From UTCHB3 sp964371075 (GTDB lineage Bacteria > Bacteroidota > Ignavibacteria > Ignavibacteriales > Ignavibacteriaceae), in contig CAYJKN010000006.1 of NCBI GenBank assembly GCA_964371075.1, positions 1 through 64,000 on the forward strand: 64,000 bases of DNA, read 5' to 3'. Positions 35,320 through 46,400 of the stretch are shown piece after piece. A model generated the notes under the pieces. It was not told where the DNA came from. It did not search any database and saw only the letters and a list, made by a program, of their open reading frames with translations. Each line of letters starts with the position of its first letter. Positions within the stretch are counted from its first letter, which is position 1. Position numbers and translations under genes: made by a program.

Positions 35320-35357
35320 AAGGCTTGATCATTTGGCGATGGTTAAGCCTTTTTTTA
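35320..35357 (+). terminator. Terminator of the prophage late operon
   Basis: AAGGCTT (35320-35326) and AAGCCTT (35345-35351) form a seven-base-pair stem followed by a run of T, just after the endolysin gene. Confidence 0.75.
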
Positions 35358-35430
35358 TTTGTCCTGTCTAAAAAACCTTTGTTTTTGCACCATTTAACCG
35401 CTCTAATACTCTTTATTCTAACTGGATAGT

Positions 35431-35441
35431 GCAGGGTGCAC
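35431..35441 (+). other. Candidate attR core
   Basis: GCAGGGTGCAC is identical to bases 64-74 at the tRNA-Lys 3' end. It lies 134 bases past the last phage gene and directly before a terminator hairpin that may be the original tRNA terminator. Confidence 0.5.
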
Positions 35442-35478
35442 CAAAGAGCCTCCAGATTTGGAGGCTTTGTCGTTTTAA
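35442..35478 (+). terminator. Terminator-like hairpin beyond attR
   Basis: CAAAG-A-GCCTCC (35442-35453) pairs with GGAGGC-TTTG (35460-35469) across a six-base loop, with one bulged A, followed by a short T-run. If attR is right, this terminated tRNA-Lys before phage insertion. Confidence 0.65.
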
Positions 35479-35850
35479 AAATATTGAGGGGATAAAAGGT
35501 ACAATAGAATGATACTACACCATGAATTTCGAACCTCTCACCATCGACAAAAGTGCTATAACGCGATATTAAATGAAAATGAAATTGACCGGAGGAAATC
35601 GGATAAATATATCTTTGTCATACCTTCTTTTCACCACCATATCCTCATACTGTTTGCAAATCTTCCCCTGAAAATTCCCTCTTCCCTTTGCCAGATAGCA
35701 ATTTCTTTTGTAAATTTACCACGAAGATAAATCATTAGAATTTAGGCAGAAATAGTTTGGATTTTGAAGAATTTATAAGAAAAATTATACTGAATGAACG
35801 TCAAATATTTCCGGAAAATAGGCCGATGGATATATTTATAAAGGATTTCA
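35479..35850. other. Intergenic region before the defence island
   Basis: About 370 AT-rich bases. A short open frame (35509-35730) has no good ribosome binding site or recognisable features and I do not call it. TATATTTA at about 35831-35838 could be part of the promoter for the 35851 gene but lacks a clear upstream partner. An AAAGG lies seven to eight bases before the ATG at 35851. Confidence 0.4.
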
Positions 35851-38703
35851 ATGGCAATTAATCATGCTCATAATCAACTGGCACCGGGTTTAAGAATTTC
35901 TCTGCGAGGGGAAGATTTTTTGATCACCAATGTTGTGGATAATTACAACAAATCAAAAATTTTACATTGTGATGGGATAAGCGAGGTTGTTAAAGGGCGC
36001 CGCTACATCTTCGATACGGCAATCGACAGGGAAATCAAAATAGTCGACCCCGAAAATACAATCCTTATGGCAGACAATTCCGGCGAGTATCTCACCACAA
36101 AGTTATTTATCGAAACGCATATTCGAAACGCCAGCCTGAACTCAGAAAAAATTGAGATCGGTCATAAAGCAGCAGTTAATGTTGATGATTATCAATTAAC
36201 CCCTACATTAAAGGCACTTACCCTTCCAAGACCCCGAATTCTTATCGCAGACGCAGTGGGTTTGGGTAAAACCATTGAAGCCGGAATATTCCTGGCAGAA
36301 ATGATTAAAAGAGGGAAAGGGAAAAGAATTTTGGTTCTTGCCCTCAAATCGATACTTGGGCAATTCCAACAAGAACTTTGGAGCAGATTTGCCATCCCTC
36401 TGGTAAGACTTGACTCTCTGGGTATTTTACGAATTAAATCAGAACTGCCTTCCAACAAAAACCCATTCGATTATTACGACAAAACTATCATTTCAATCGA
36501 CACTCTTAAAAACAACGCCAAGTTTCGACATTATATAGAGAAATCTCACTGGGATATCATTGTTATCGATGAATGTCATACGGTCGCAAACATTTCCAGT
36601 TTAAGGGGCGATTTGGCTCAGTATTTGGCAACAAAATGTGAGTCACTTGTATTGACTTCTGCTACCCCTCATAATGGGAGCAAAGAAAGTTTTGCAAACC
36701 TCATCACAATGATTGAACCAATCGCAATCCCCAAAGTTGGAGAGTACGAAAAGAAACATGTGGAACCTTATTATGTAAGAAGATTTAAGAAGGATTTAAG
36801 CGCCAAGGTGCAAGAGAATTTTAGGGATAGAGAAGTCATAAACGATCCATTCCTTCTGAGTCCGGACGAGGAAGCATTTTTTAAGTTCCAGCAACAGATG
36901 AAAGTTTCAGCTCTAACCAAGAGAAAAGGCTCGGAAAAATCAAGAGATCTTTTATTTTCTATTGGATTGTTTAAAGCGTTTCTTTCAAGCCCGGAAGCAT
37001 GCCTGGAAACAATCAATAATAGAATTAAAAGATTAAATGAGGACACTGAAAAAGATGTAGAAAGTGAAGATCAACTTATAATCGCAAAACAATTGGTTGA
37101 AACAGTTATAAGCAGCAAAGTTGATTCAAAATTTCAAAAATTACTTTACTATCTGGAGAAGATAAATTGGCGAGGCAGGCCTGACGATCAGCGAATAATT
37201 ATTTTCGCTGAAAGAATAAAAACATTGGAAAAATTGTATGACCAGCTTAAAGACAAATTTTCTTTGAAAGATGAGGTCATTGTAAAATTTGATGGGAGTC
37301 TTCCGGATGTAAAACAGGAAGAAATTATTGATGATTTTGGAAAAGAGGACTCCAAAGTAAGATTGTTCCTTACATCTGATGCCGGCTCACAAGGAGTTAA
37401 TTTGCATTATTACTGTAATGTGTTGTTTAATTATGATATACCATGGTCAATTATTACTCTGGAGCAGAGAAATGGGCGCATTGATCGTTATGGACAGAAA
37501 AAGACCCCATATATTTATTATTTGGTCAGCAAGTCAGATAGCCCTGAGATAAAAGCCGATTTACGAATTATTGAAAAACTCAGCAAAAAGGAAGATGAAA
37601 TTCACAGGATATTGGGAGATGCAGGTTCTTTCCTTAAAAAATATGATACTGAAAAAGAAGAGAGTCTTGTTGAACAAATGATTATTTCCGGTGATGATAA
37701 ACTCCTTGATACATCACTTGAAAATTTCAACTGGGACAGTCTTTTTGGTGAAGAAAGTGAATCCACGGAAGTTTTTATTACAAAAAACCCTGTCAATAAT
37801 GAAGTCGCATTCTATACTTCTGACTTTGACTACTACAAATCATTAACCGAATATTTAATTTCGGTATCATCACTACAAGCCCGAAATATTAGTGTTGGAG
37901 ATTCTCTGATTGAAATCATTAATGATAGAGAACTTGATTCATATCTCTATGATCTCCCTCAGGAAGCCAAACCCAAAAGGAATTCTTCCTACAAATTATC
38001 ATCCGATAAAAATGTTGTGCAACTTTCCATCGAGAAAGCCAGAAATAAAAAAGGTGATTGGCCCGAGTTACAAGTACTCTACGATCTTCATCCGATAGTG
38101 CGTCTCTTTATGAATAAACTTGAGGCTAATATCGATAAGGATGTTGCCTTGGTTGTGAAGACCACCAAGATTTCGTCTGGTTTACGCTGGTATGTATTTC
38201 ACGGTCAAATAGCAAATAATTTGGGGCAAGCTGTGTTGTCAGATTTTTTTGCAGTTGGCTTAAGACAGGATGGATCATTTTACAACGTATTGAAATTGAA
38301 TGACTTTGTAAGTCTATATGGATTAAGGGATACTATTATCAACGAGGTAATTTCCCCGGAAGATATCGAAAACCTGAAATCCACTATTCCTGAGGCGATC
38401 AGCAATGCAGAAGCAATTTATCTAAATCAAGAACAGGATAAACTGAAGCTTGATCTTGAGAGAAAAGCCGGGATCTACAAAGAACAACTTGAATATTGGC
38501 ACACGGAGTCAACCGACCAACTTGAGTTGGAGTTTGAAGATAAGATTTCTACTATTTTCACAAAAGCTTCAAGGGACAAACAAGCTCGTCAAATTGAAAC
38601 CATTTTAAACGAGAAATCCCAATATTACAAGGATATTACCAGTCTGGACAATCATCCTTACATCAAGCTTCTTGCTGTATTTTTTAATGGGACACAACAA
38701 TGA
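35851..38703 (+). CDS. SNF2-family helicase, DrmD-like
   Basis: A 950-residue superfamily 2 ATPase. Motif I is ADAVGLGKTIEAG (about residues 131-143), motif II is DECH (about 240) and motif III is TSATPHNG (about 269). The C-terminal lobe has LFLTSDAGSQGVNLHYY and QRNGRIDRYGQ (about 504-552). A long C-terminal helical region follows. Architecture, length and position before a giant adenine methyltransferase match DrmD of class 1 DISARM. It may remodel or translocate along invading DNA. The four-base overlap with the next gene indicates an operon. Confidence 0.82.
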   Translation: MAINHAHNQLAPGLRISLRGEDFLITNVVDNYNKSKILHCDGISEVVKGRRYIFDTAIDREIKIVDPENTILMADNSGEYLTTKLFIETHIRNASLNSEKIEIGHKAAVNVDDYQLTPTLKALTLPRPRILIADAVGLGKTIEAGIFLAEMIKRGKGKRILVLALKSILGQFQQELWSRFAIPLVRLDSLGILRIKSELPSNKNPFDYYDKTIISIDTLKNNAKFRHYIEKSHWDIIVIDECHTVANISSLRGDLAQYLATKCESLVLTSATPHNGSKESFANLITMIEPIAIPKVGEYEKKHVEPYYVRRFKKDLSAKVQENFRDREVINDPFLLSPDEEAFFKFQQQMKVSALTKRKGSEKSRDLLFSIGLFKAFLSSPEACLETINNRIKRLNEDTEKDVESEDQLIIAKQLVETVISSKVDSKFQKLLYYLEKINWRGRPDDQRIIIFAERIKTLEKLYDQLKDKFSLKDEVIVKFDGSLPDVKQEEIIDDFGKEDSKVRLFLTSDAGSQGVNLHYYCNVLFNYDIPWSIITLEQRNGRIDRYGQKKTPYIYYLVSKSDSPEIKADLRIIEKLSKKEDEIHRILGDAGSFLKKYDTEKEESLVEQMIISGDDKLLDTSLENFNWDSLFGEESESTEVFITKNPVNNEVAFYTSDFDYYKSLTEYLISVSSLQARNISVGDSLIEIINDRELDSYLYDLPQEAKPKRNSSYKLSSDKNVVQLSIEKARNKKGDWPELQVLYDLHPIVRLFMNKLEANIDKDVALVVKTTKISSGLRWYVFHGQIANNLGQAVLSDFFAVGLRQDGSFYNVLKLNDFVSLYGLRDTIINEVISPEDIENLKSTIPEAISNAEAIYLNQEQDKLKLDLERKAGIYKEQLEYWHTESTDQLELEFEDKISTIFTKASRDKQARQIETILNEKSQYYKDITSLDNHPYIKLLAVFFNGTQQ

Positions 38704-41700
38704 TAAAATTTATTGAAAATATCGGCGACTATTTTTCAGCCAATTATTTTGATGAGGACTTTATTAAAAAAGTCCTTTTTAAGAGTTCTTATTCAGCAGA
38801 AGATATAAAGGAATTTAACAAAAAGATTAGTCCGCTAAAGGATTTGTACTACAAATACAAAAACGAATATTTAACTCTAAAGAGGCCCAAAGACAAAATA
38901 AAATCTACCAATAAATTCCATACTGCTTTGTTGAATTCCTTGGGGTATAGTGGGGAAAAGAATGACTATGCGGAATTGTTTCTGTTAAATGACAAAGAAG
39001 GAATACCCGTAAGGGCAAAATTATATCGTGGTCAGATGGCACATCTGTTTATAATGGAAATGCAATCGATGATGAAGGAAGGTGATACTCCTCCCCCGGG
39101 GATATTTGAACAACAGTATCGACATGATCAGTGGGAATATGTTTTCACAGTAAAAGATGATAATGTCTCATTAAGCCCATCGTTTATCAATCAAGCTCTG
39201 TCAGAATTGTTCTATATTGAGAAGGATCGGCGGCCCACCTATGTTGTTATGTTGGCAGGTTCAGAGGTATACCTGATTCACTACGAAAAATGGTCACGAG
39301 GCAGTTATTTACGGTTTTCACTTGAAGAACTTTTTGATGAAGCTACACTGAACCGCGATTATTATTCCCTTTTTTACTTCCTGATTTCCAAAGAATCTTT
39401 ATCCCCTGATTCTGACATAATACTGATGGACCAGCTTGATGAAGACTCTCACAAAAGTGCTTATGCGGTAACTCAGGATTTAAAAACTGGTGTCATCAAA
39501 GCCATTGAGGATTTGGCGAATGAAGCGGTTTTTTCACTTCAACTTCAGAATCTTTCAGACTCCCTTGATGGCAATTTTGCAGACCAGTTAAAAGATGAGT
39601 GTCTTACTTTTGTTTACCGGTTGCTGTTCCTTTTTTATGCCGAATCCCGTGAGGAATTGGAGATTCTTCCGGTTAATGATGAGGTTTATCAGAAGGGTTA
39701 CGGTTTGGAAATGCTCAGAGATTTGGAGCTTGTTCCCCTTCAAAGTGAGAGTTCACGAAACGGTTATTTTTTTCATGACTCCCTTTCTCAATTGTTTTTA
39801 CTCCTTTCGTCCGGATTTGATGTTGATAATGCAAATACTAAAAGTGTAAAAATCAGAAGAATTGATTCACCCCTTTTTGATGATTCCCGATTTAAAATTC
39901 TCAATCGGGTTAAATTCAGAAACTTTGTACTTCAGGATATTATCTGTCAACTTAGTCTGTCGCAAAAGCAGAGAGGTAAAAACAGAGGACGGATTTCTTA
40001 TGCCAATTTGGGTATTAATCAATTGGGAGGAGTGTATGAAGGATTACTTTCCTACCGCGGTTTCTTCGCAGATGAAGATTATATTGAAGTAAAAAAGGCG
40101 GATGATCCAACTGGAAAAGATGGTACTTATGTTGTTCCCCGAAGACGAAGGGGAGACTTCACTGAGGATGAGATACTGAAAGATTCTGAAAATCCTGATC
40201 AAGACAAAATGATTCCCAAGGGTAGATTTATTTATCGCCTGAGTGGACGGGACAGACAAAAATCAGCCTCTTATTATACTCCGGAAGTATTAACTCAAAC
40301 TACCGTAAAATATACTCTGAAGCCCATTCTGGACAGACTTGAAAAGGATGAGATAAAGGCAGATGAGCTGCTAAAATTAAAAATTCTTGAACCGGCAATG
40401 GGTGCCGCGGCGTTTCAAAATGAGGTCATCAACCAAATTTCTGAAGCCTATCTGAGTGCAAAGCAAAAAGAAACCAGGAAAAAAGTAACGCCAGATATCT
40501 ACCGGGATGAACTTCAAAAAGTAAAGGCTTTTATTGCCACAAATAACGTTTATGGAGTGGATCTTAATCCCACTGCCGTTGAATTAGGGAAAATTTCCTT
40601 ATGGCTAAACGTTATTCATAAAGAGATGGAAACTCCTTTCTTCGGATATAGGCTTGGAGTGGGTAATGCAGTGGTAGGGGCATGGAGAAAGGTGTACTCA
40701 AAAAAGGATGTAATATGGGAAACAATACCCGGTGGGAAAAGGCCCATGAAAAAAGCTTGGTGGGAATTTGCACCCAGACATCTGCCATGGACCGGCAAGG
40801 ATTCCAAAAGAAAACCAGATGAGGTATATCATTTCCTGCTCCCTGACATTAATATGGTCCCGTCGTCAAGAATCAAAGTTTTGAAGGAAGAGTTCGAGGA
40901 CGAAACAGTGTCGGTCGCAAATAAGAGAAAAAGTTTTACAGAACCTATTTCTGTACAGGAATTTAATTTACTGTTAAGGATTAGTGACAAAATTGATCAA
41001 CTTTTTGATGAACTGTATAAAAATCAAATATCCATAAACAAACAGACACAGTCGAATATTATAGTCTGGGGCCAGAAAGGTCACGGAGAGGGGGAACTTT
41101 TCAGTTACACTGATAAAGAGATAGTTTATAATGAGAGAAACAAAGGCCAAGCTCCCTACTATAAATTAAAAATGATAATGGATTACTGGTGTAGTCTCTG
41201 GTTCTGGGATGTGAGGGAAGCAAAATTTTTGCCTGAGAGATGGGATTTCATCATGGACATCTTTGCTATTCTAGAAATCAATTTTAATGAACTTCTATCG
41301 AATACCAGTAACATTAAAAATGACGGATTCGCGCCCCCATATAAACAAATCGTTCTTGATTTAACGGAAGATCCTCAAATCAGGTTGACAGAGTATAAAT
41401 CCTCTGAGGAAAAAGAGAAGTTTACCAAAGTACTTGCAGCGTCTGCAGAACAAACTGATCTTTTCAATAATGAACGGTGGGAACTGGTTAAAAAGTATTC
41501 CGAACAATACAAATTTTTTCATTACGAACTCGAATTTATTGAAGTATTTAAGGAGCGTGGCGGATTCGATATCATCGTTGGCAATCCTCCTTGGGTAAAG
41601 ATGACTTTTGAGGAAGGAGATATAATCTCAGAAAGATATCCAGAAGTTGTCACCCAAAATTACACCGCGCCTCAAATTAAAGAATTTGCGAATAATCTTG

Positions 41701-43496
41701 ATTGGGATGACAGTTTTAAAAATTTGTATTTTGGTAGTCTGATTGAGGCTGAAAGTCATTCAGTTTTTTCAAATGCACCTCAAAACTATTCCTACTTGAA
41801 AGGGCAGCAAGGCAATTTATATAAATTGATAATCAGTATTGGTTTTGATACGATTTCTCAAAAAGGTTTTATGGGATTGGTACATCCTGAAACAGTATAT
41901 GATGACCCAAGTGGGCAAATTTTGAGAAAAGAAATATATCCTCGATTATTGTATCACTTTCATTTTCTAAATGAACTATTACTATTTTCAGAAGTAGGTG
42001 ACCGAATGTTATACAGTTTAAATATTTATAAGGGGGCTAAAGACCGTGTGAATTTTATTTCCATTAATAATTTATTCCATCCTTCGACTATTGCAAGTTC
42101 ATTTATACATGACGGCTCCGGATTGTGTGGAGGATTTAAAATAATGGATGAAAATACCGGTGGTTTTATTTGGAACACGAAACCTCATTCTGATAGAATT
42201 ATATGTTATACTGAATCGGTTTTAAAAGTGATTGCAAAGTTATTTGAAACTGAGGCTGATTTTGGGACGGTAAAATTGGTAAACATCCAATCCTCTAAAA
42301 TTCTAAGTGTCTTGGAAAGGATAGCAAATTTTCCTTCAAAAGTTAGGGAGTTTGAAAATATCATAACTCAGGGATGGGATGAAACTAATGATGTAAATGC
42401 TGGAAAAATTAATCGAAAGACTATTACACCGAGTATATCTGATTATGAAATGATCTACAGTGGCCCCCATACTCATGTTGCTAACCCGCTAAGTAAAACA
42501 CCGCGAAGCGTTTGTACAGAAAAAGCTCATTATGACGTAGTGGATTTGGAATTAATAGATAAAAATTACATTCAACGCACAAATTACATCCCGGCACTTG
42601 AAAAAGAAGAATATTGTGATGCCATGAATGGCTTTGTAATCGCTATGGATGCAAACAATAAACCAATTTATGATAGATGGATAGAGTACTATAAGCTTTC
42701 GTTTAGTAAAATGTTAAATACGAGTTCAGAAAGAACGCTACAACCTGCGATCATACCCCCTAGAACATCCCACATTAATGGAATAAGTTCGATAATATTC
42801 AAACAAAATAAGAGGTTGGCTGAATTTGCTGCTCTGTCATCTTCAATAATATATGATTTTTTGATTAAAACTCTTGGAACTGCAAATCTGACAAACTCCA
42901 GGATCAATACCCTTCCTTTGGGCGTTGATCCCAAATATTTGCCTTTCCTTTCAAACAGAATTCTAAGACTTAACGCCCTTAATATGTATTATTCATCACT
43001 TTGGGAGAATTTATTCGAGCCAAGTTTTTGCGATGATGGTTGGAGTATTGAAGATCAACGATTACCGGATTTCAAGCAACTTAGCAAAAAATGGGATTGG
43101 GCATCACCGATTAGAAATCCATTTGCCAGGAGATGGTCACTGATAGAAATTGATGTCATTAGTGCAATGGCTTTAAATTTATCTTTAGATGAGCTAATAA
43201 CCATGTATAATGCTACTTTTGCATTAATGCAGCAGTATGAGGACGAGACTTTTTATGACCAAAATGGCAGAATAGTTTTTACAACGAACAGAGCAATCAC
43301 TGGGGTTGGAGTGGACCGAAAAAAATGGGGAATCATCAAAAACAATAAAGAAGGTGAATTTGTAGAACATTTCATAGATTACGAATTACACAGAGGCGCA
43401 ATGATAACCTACTATCCCCCATTTGAGAAATGTAACAGGATAGAAGATTATAAAAGGGCATGGGCACACTTTGAAAAAATATTTGAGGGAAAATAA
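38700..43496 (+). CDS. Eco57I-type DNA adenine methyltransferase, DrmMI-like
   Basis: A 1598-residue protein. An N-terminal domain (to about residue 480) is followed by a SAM-dependent methyltransferase: motif I LEPAMGAAAF (about 563-572), VYGVDLNPTAVELGKISLW (about 616-634), and the catalytic NPPW in FDIIVGNPPWVKM (about 955-967). The remaining ~600 residues probably hold target recognition. Motif I departs from the usual DPAxGSG. The length suits DISARM/BREX-type methyltransferases, which mark self DNA. Stop and next start share one base. Confidence 0.85.
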   Translation: MIKFIENIGDYFSANYFDEDFIKKVLFKSSYSAEDIKEFNKKISPLKDLYYKYKNEYLTLKRPKDKIKSTNKFHTALLNSLGYSGEKNDYAELFLLNDKEGIPVRAKLYRGQMAHLFIMEMQSMMKEGDTPPPGIFEQQYRHDQWEYVFTVKDDNVSLSPSFINQALSELFYIEKDRRPTYVVMLAGSEVYLIHYEKWSRGSYLRFSLEELFDEATLNRDYYSLFYFLISKESLSPDSDIILMDQLDEDSHKSAYAVTQDLKTGVIKAIEDLANEAVFSLQLQNLSDSLDGNFADQLKDECLTFVYRLLFLFYAESREELEILPVNDEVYQKGYGLEMLRDLELVPLQSESSRNGYFFHDSLSQLFLLLSSGFDVDNANTKSVKIRRIDSPLFDDSRFKILNRVKFRNFVLQDIICQLSLSQKQRGKNRGRISYANLGINQLGGVYEGLLSYRGFFADEDYIEVKKADDPTGKDGTYVVPRRRRGDFTEDEILKDSENPDQDKMIPKGRFIYRLSGRDRQKSASYYTPEVLTQTTVKYTLKPILDRLEKDEIKADELLKLKILEPAMGAAAFQNEVINQISEAYLSAKQKETRKKVTPDIYRDELQKVKAFIATNNVYGVDLNPTAVELGKISLWLNVIHKEMETPFFGYRLGVGNAVVGAWRKVYSKKDVIWETIPGGKRPMKKAWWEFAPRHLPWTGKDSKRKPDEVYHFLLPDINMVPSSRIKVLKEEFEDETVSVANKRKSFTEPISVQEFNLLLRISDKIDQLFDELYKNQISINKQTQSNIIVWGQKGHGEGELFSYTDKEIVYNERNKGQAPYYKLKMIMDYWCSLWFWDVREAKFLPERWDFIMDIFAILEINFNELLSNTSNIKNDGFAPPYKQIVLDLTEDPQIRLTEYKSSEEKEKFTKVLAASAEQTDLFNNERWELVKKYSEQYKFFHYELEFIEVFKERGGFDIIVGNPPWVKMTFEEGDIISERYPEVVTQNYTAPQIKEFANNLDWDDSFKNLYFGSLIEAESHSVFSNAPQNYSYLKGQQGNLYKLIISIGFDTISQKGFMGLVHPETVYDDPSGQILRKEIYPRLLYHFHFLNELLLFSEVGDRMLYSLNIYKGAKDRVNFISINNLFHPSTIASSFIHDGSGLCGGFKIMDENTGGFIWNTKPHSDRIICYTESVLKVIAKLFETEADFGTVKLVNIQSSKILSVLERIANFPSKVREFENIITQGWDETNDVNAGKINRKTITPSISDYEMIYSGPHTHVANPLSKTPRSVCTEKAHYDVVDLELIDKNYIQRTNYIPALEKEEYCDAMNGFVIAMDANNKPIYDRWIEYYKLSFSKMLNTSSERTLQPAIIPPRTSHINGISSIIFKQNKRLAEFAALSSSIIYDFLIKTLGTANLTNSRINTLPLGVDPKYLPFLSNRILRLNALNMYYSSLWENLFEPSFCDDGWSIEDQRLPDFKQLSKKWDWASPIRNPFARRWSLIEIDVISAMALNLSLDELITMYNATFALMQQYEDETFYDQNGRIVFTTNRAITGVGVDRKKWGIIKNNKEGEFVEHFIDYELHRGAMITYYPPFEKCNRIEDYKRAWAHFEKIFEGK

Positions 43497-46400
43497 TGTT
43501 AACACTTCAACAGGCATATGAGGTAAAAGCATCAATCAATGAATACTTGAAAGCAACTTTCGCTTTTAAGGATCAGACTTTAAATTATTCATTCCAGAAT
43601 TTCATTGATGGGATGTTTAAGGGACCCTATATCTCACTTAAACTTCCATTCGTAAAAGCTGACCCCAATGAAGAAATCCCATTGGAAATAAAACCCAATG
43701 ATATCCCCTATTATCATCAGATAGAGGCATTTAAAAGGTTGACCACCCAGGGTGGAAACAACCCTAAACCAACAATATTAACCACGGGAACAGGTTCGGG
43801 AAAGACGGAAGCATTTTTATACCCGCTTTTGGATTATTGTTATCAAAACAAAGATTCCGAGGGGATAAAAGTTATTATACTCTATCCGATGAATGCGCTT
43901 GCCACAGATCAGGCAAAACGATTGGCAAACACCATCCACAATGATGAGAGGTTGAAGAATAAAATTCGTGCCGGTTTATTTATTGGAGAGAGTCAGGATA
44001 AAAAAAAGACATACCCCAAGTCAATGGGCTCCGAGAATATAATTGAAAACAGGGATGAAATTTTGCAATCTCCACCTGACATTTTATTAACAAACTTTAA
44101 GATGCTCGATTTTGCTTTAATGCAGAGCCGATTCCATAATCTCTGGCGTCATAATTTTAAAAAATCCGAACTCCTGAAATTTATCGTTCTCGATGAACTT
44201 CATACTTATGAAGGAGCACAAGGGAGCGATGTGGCAAATTTGATCAGAAGGTTAAAACTAAAACTTGAAATTCCACCCGATCAACTCTGTCCTGTGGGAA
44301 CATCGGCTACGATTGGCAAGGGGGAGGAATCTAAAAAGCTTTTGACTGATTTTGCGAGTAAAGTGTTTGGCGAGGAGGTATCCGAGGATGCAATAATTGA
44401 GGAACACCGTTTGTCATTGGAAGATTTTTTTGCCGGGCACGAACAACGGAATTTTCTGCCAACGTTACATATGTTGAAAGGAAGCAGACTAAAAAGCGGC
44501 GATGATTTTGATGAATTCATCAAGAATCTGTTGAATGTATGGGGTATAGATCCGAATATTTCTCAGACAGCTTTGTCGGGTGAGTTAAAGAACTATCAGA
44601 TCATTAAGGACCTTATAAAAATTTGCAACGAAGGGATTATTTCGCTTGATGAATTAATCACAAGACTTAATCGGCTTAACAAAGAGTTCGCTGTTTATCA
44701 AAACAAAGATAATGATGATCAATTTTTTCCAAAAGAAGCCGTTGTCAGATCAATATTATCTTTAATATCATATGCAAAATCAGGAGATAAAGGTCGACTT
44801 TATCCATTTTTATATCTACAGATACAAGTTTGGATAAGGGAACTTAGCGGTTTTGTAAGGGTTTTGGACAGGAGACCGTTGTTTAAATGGCGAGAAGATA
44901 TCCTTACAAAAGATGGCGAAAAGGCCTTCCCTGTTTATTTTTGCCGGGAATGTGGTGCCTCCGGATGGTTTGCTGTAAAGCATGATAATAAGGACCGATT
45001 CGAAAATGATATAAATGATGTTTATCATAAATTTTTTACACATAATAAAAATCTTTATTTGGTAGCGACATACAAAAATGAGAATGTCTGCATTGAGGAG
45101 TACGAACCGACGGATAAATTGGAAGGGTATCTGAATATAAAAACTCTTTCATTAACTGACAGAGGAGGTGAAAACACGATCGAGGTTATCGCCTATAGAA
45201 AATTGGCAGGAAATTACAATCTACATATATGTCCTTCCTGCAATTCAAGAAACACTATAAATATTATAGGCCAACGGGTTGCAACCCTGGCATCAGTCAC
45301 AACCAGTCAACTACTTTCGACCGACCTTGATCCAAGTGATGAAAAATATAGAAAAATATTAGCGTTTTCAAACAGTGTTCAGGATGCAGCGCATCAAGCC
45401 GGCTTCCTTGAAGCCCGTAACTATAGGTTCACATTCAGAACGGCACTACAAAAAGTAGTTAATCTATTGAACAGCCCCGTTTCACTAACTGAACTACAAA
45501 AGGAATTTGTAGATTATTGGTCAACTCACTCGGATGAATCAGGGGAAAACCACCTCGAAGCATATTATTATAAATTTTTTCCTGCCGACCATGTCGCCGA
45601 TGTGTCGATAGAGCGTTATAAGAAAAAACCGGATGAGTTCAAAGAAGAATTTAATAACCGAATCAGTTGGGAAATAGTCTCAGAATTTGGCTATAACGCC
45701 ATAATTGGACGAACACTAGAAAAAACAGGATCATCTTCCACTTTTTTCAACATGAATACTCTCTCTGCGGTTTTTAGTGAAATGAAACCCTGGATGGATG
45801 AGAATGTTTTATATGGAATTCAAGAACAGGATTTTCAAAAATTCCTGATAATATTTTTGCAAAGGCTTCGAATTCGCGGCGGGGTTGATCATTTATATCT
45901 TAATAAATTCCGTACCGGAAGAAGCAGTTATTATCAAATTACTCAAGGTGTGAATAAACAACACTTTTTGATGCGGAATTTTGGTAAAAATACTCGCTTA
46001 CCCAAGTTTATAACTGATCAAACCAATGTATATGGTGTTTTTGACTTGACAACCATAGCCAAAGGGAATAACTGGTTTCATGGTTATTATAAAAAATCAT
46101 TTCCGATGATGCAAGGTAATGTTGATCTTATAAATGAGTTTTATTCAAAATTGCTTGAAACTCTTGCAATGCCAAAAATTGGTTTGTTTGAGCGAAAGGA
46201 AGCCCAAGGAGTTAGTAATTATTCACTTTCTGCTCATTCGTTATACATACAAAAAAATGCAATAATGTTCGAATGCAGTAGCTGTGGTAACAGAATTACG
46301 GTAGCTGAACCTAATATTGAATTAATAAAAGATGCAAAATGTATTGTGCATCGCTGTGGGGGAAGTTATCAGGTTTCGTCTGCAACCCCGACAGATAATT

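Larger units (their letters stand above)
64..35441 (+). mobile_element. Integrated siphovirus-type prophage (about 35.4 kb)
   Basis: The region has integrase next to a tRNA, a repressor with divergent promoters, early, replication and late gene blocks, lambda-like Nu1/GpA packaging genes, an HK97-type protease-capsid fusion, tail genes with a chaperone frameshift, and an amidase lysis cassette. Almost all genes are rightward and many overlap by 1-4 bases. No disrupted structural gene was seen, so the element may be functional. Boundaries rest on the 11-bp repeat at both ends. Sequence beyond the right copy forms a terminator hairpin, which would have been the native tRNA terminator before integration. 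Confidence 0.88.

Noticed and set aside
35509..35730. 73-codon open frame between attR and the defence island
   Set aside because: No ribosome binding site, odd composition and no recognisable feature; treated as chance.
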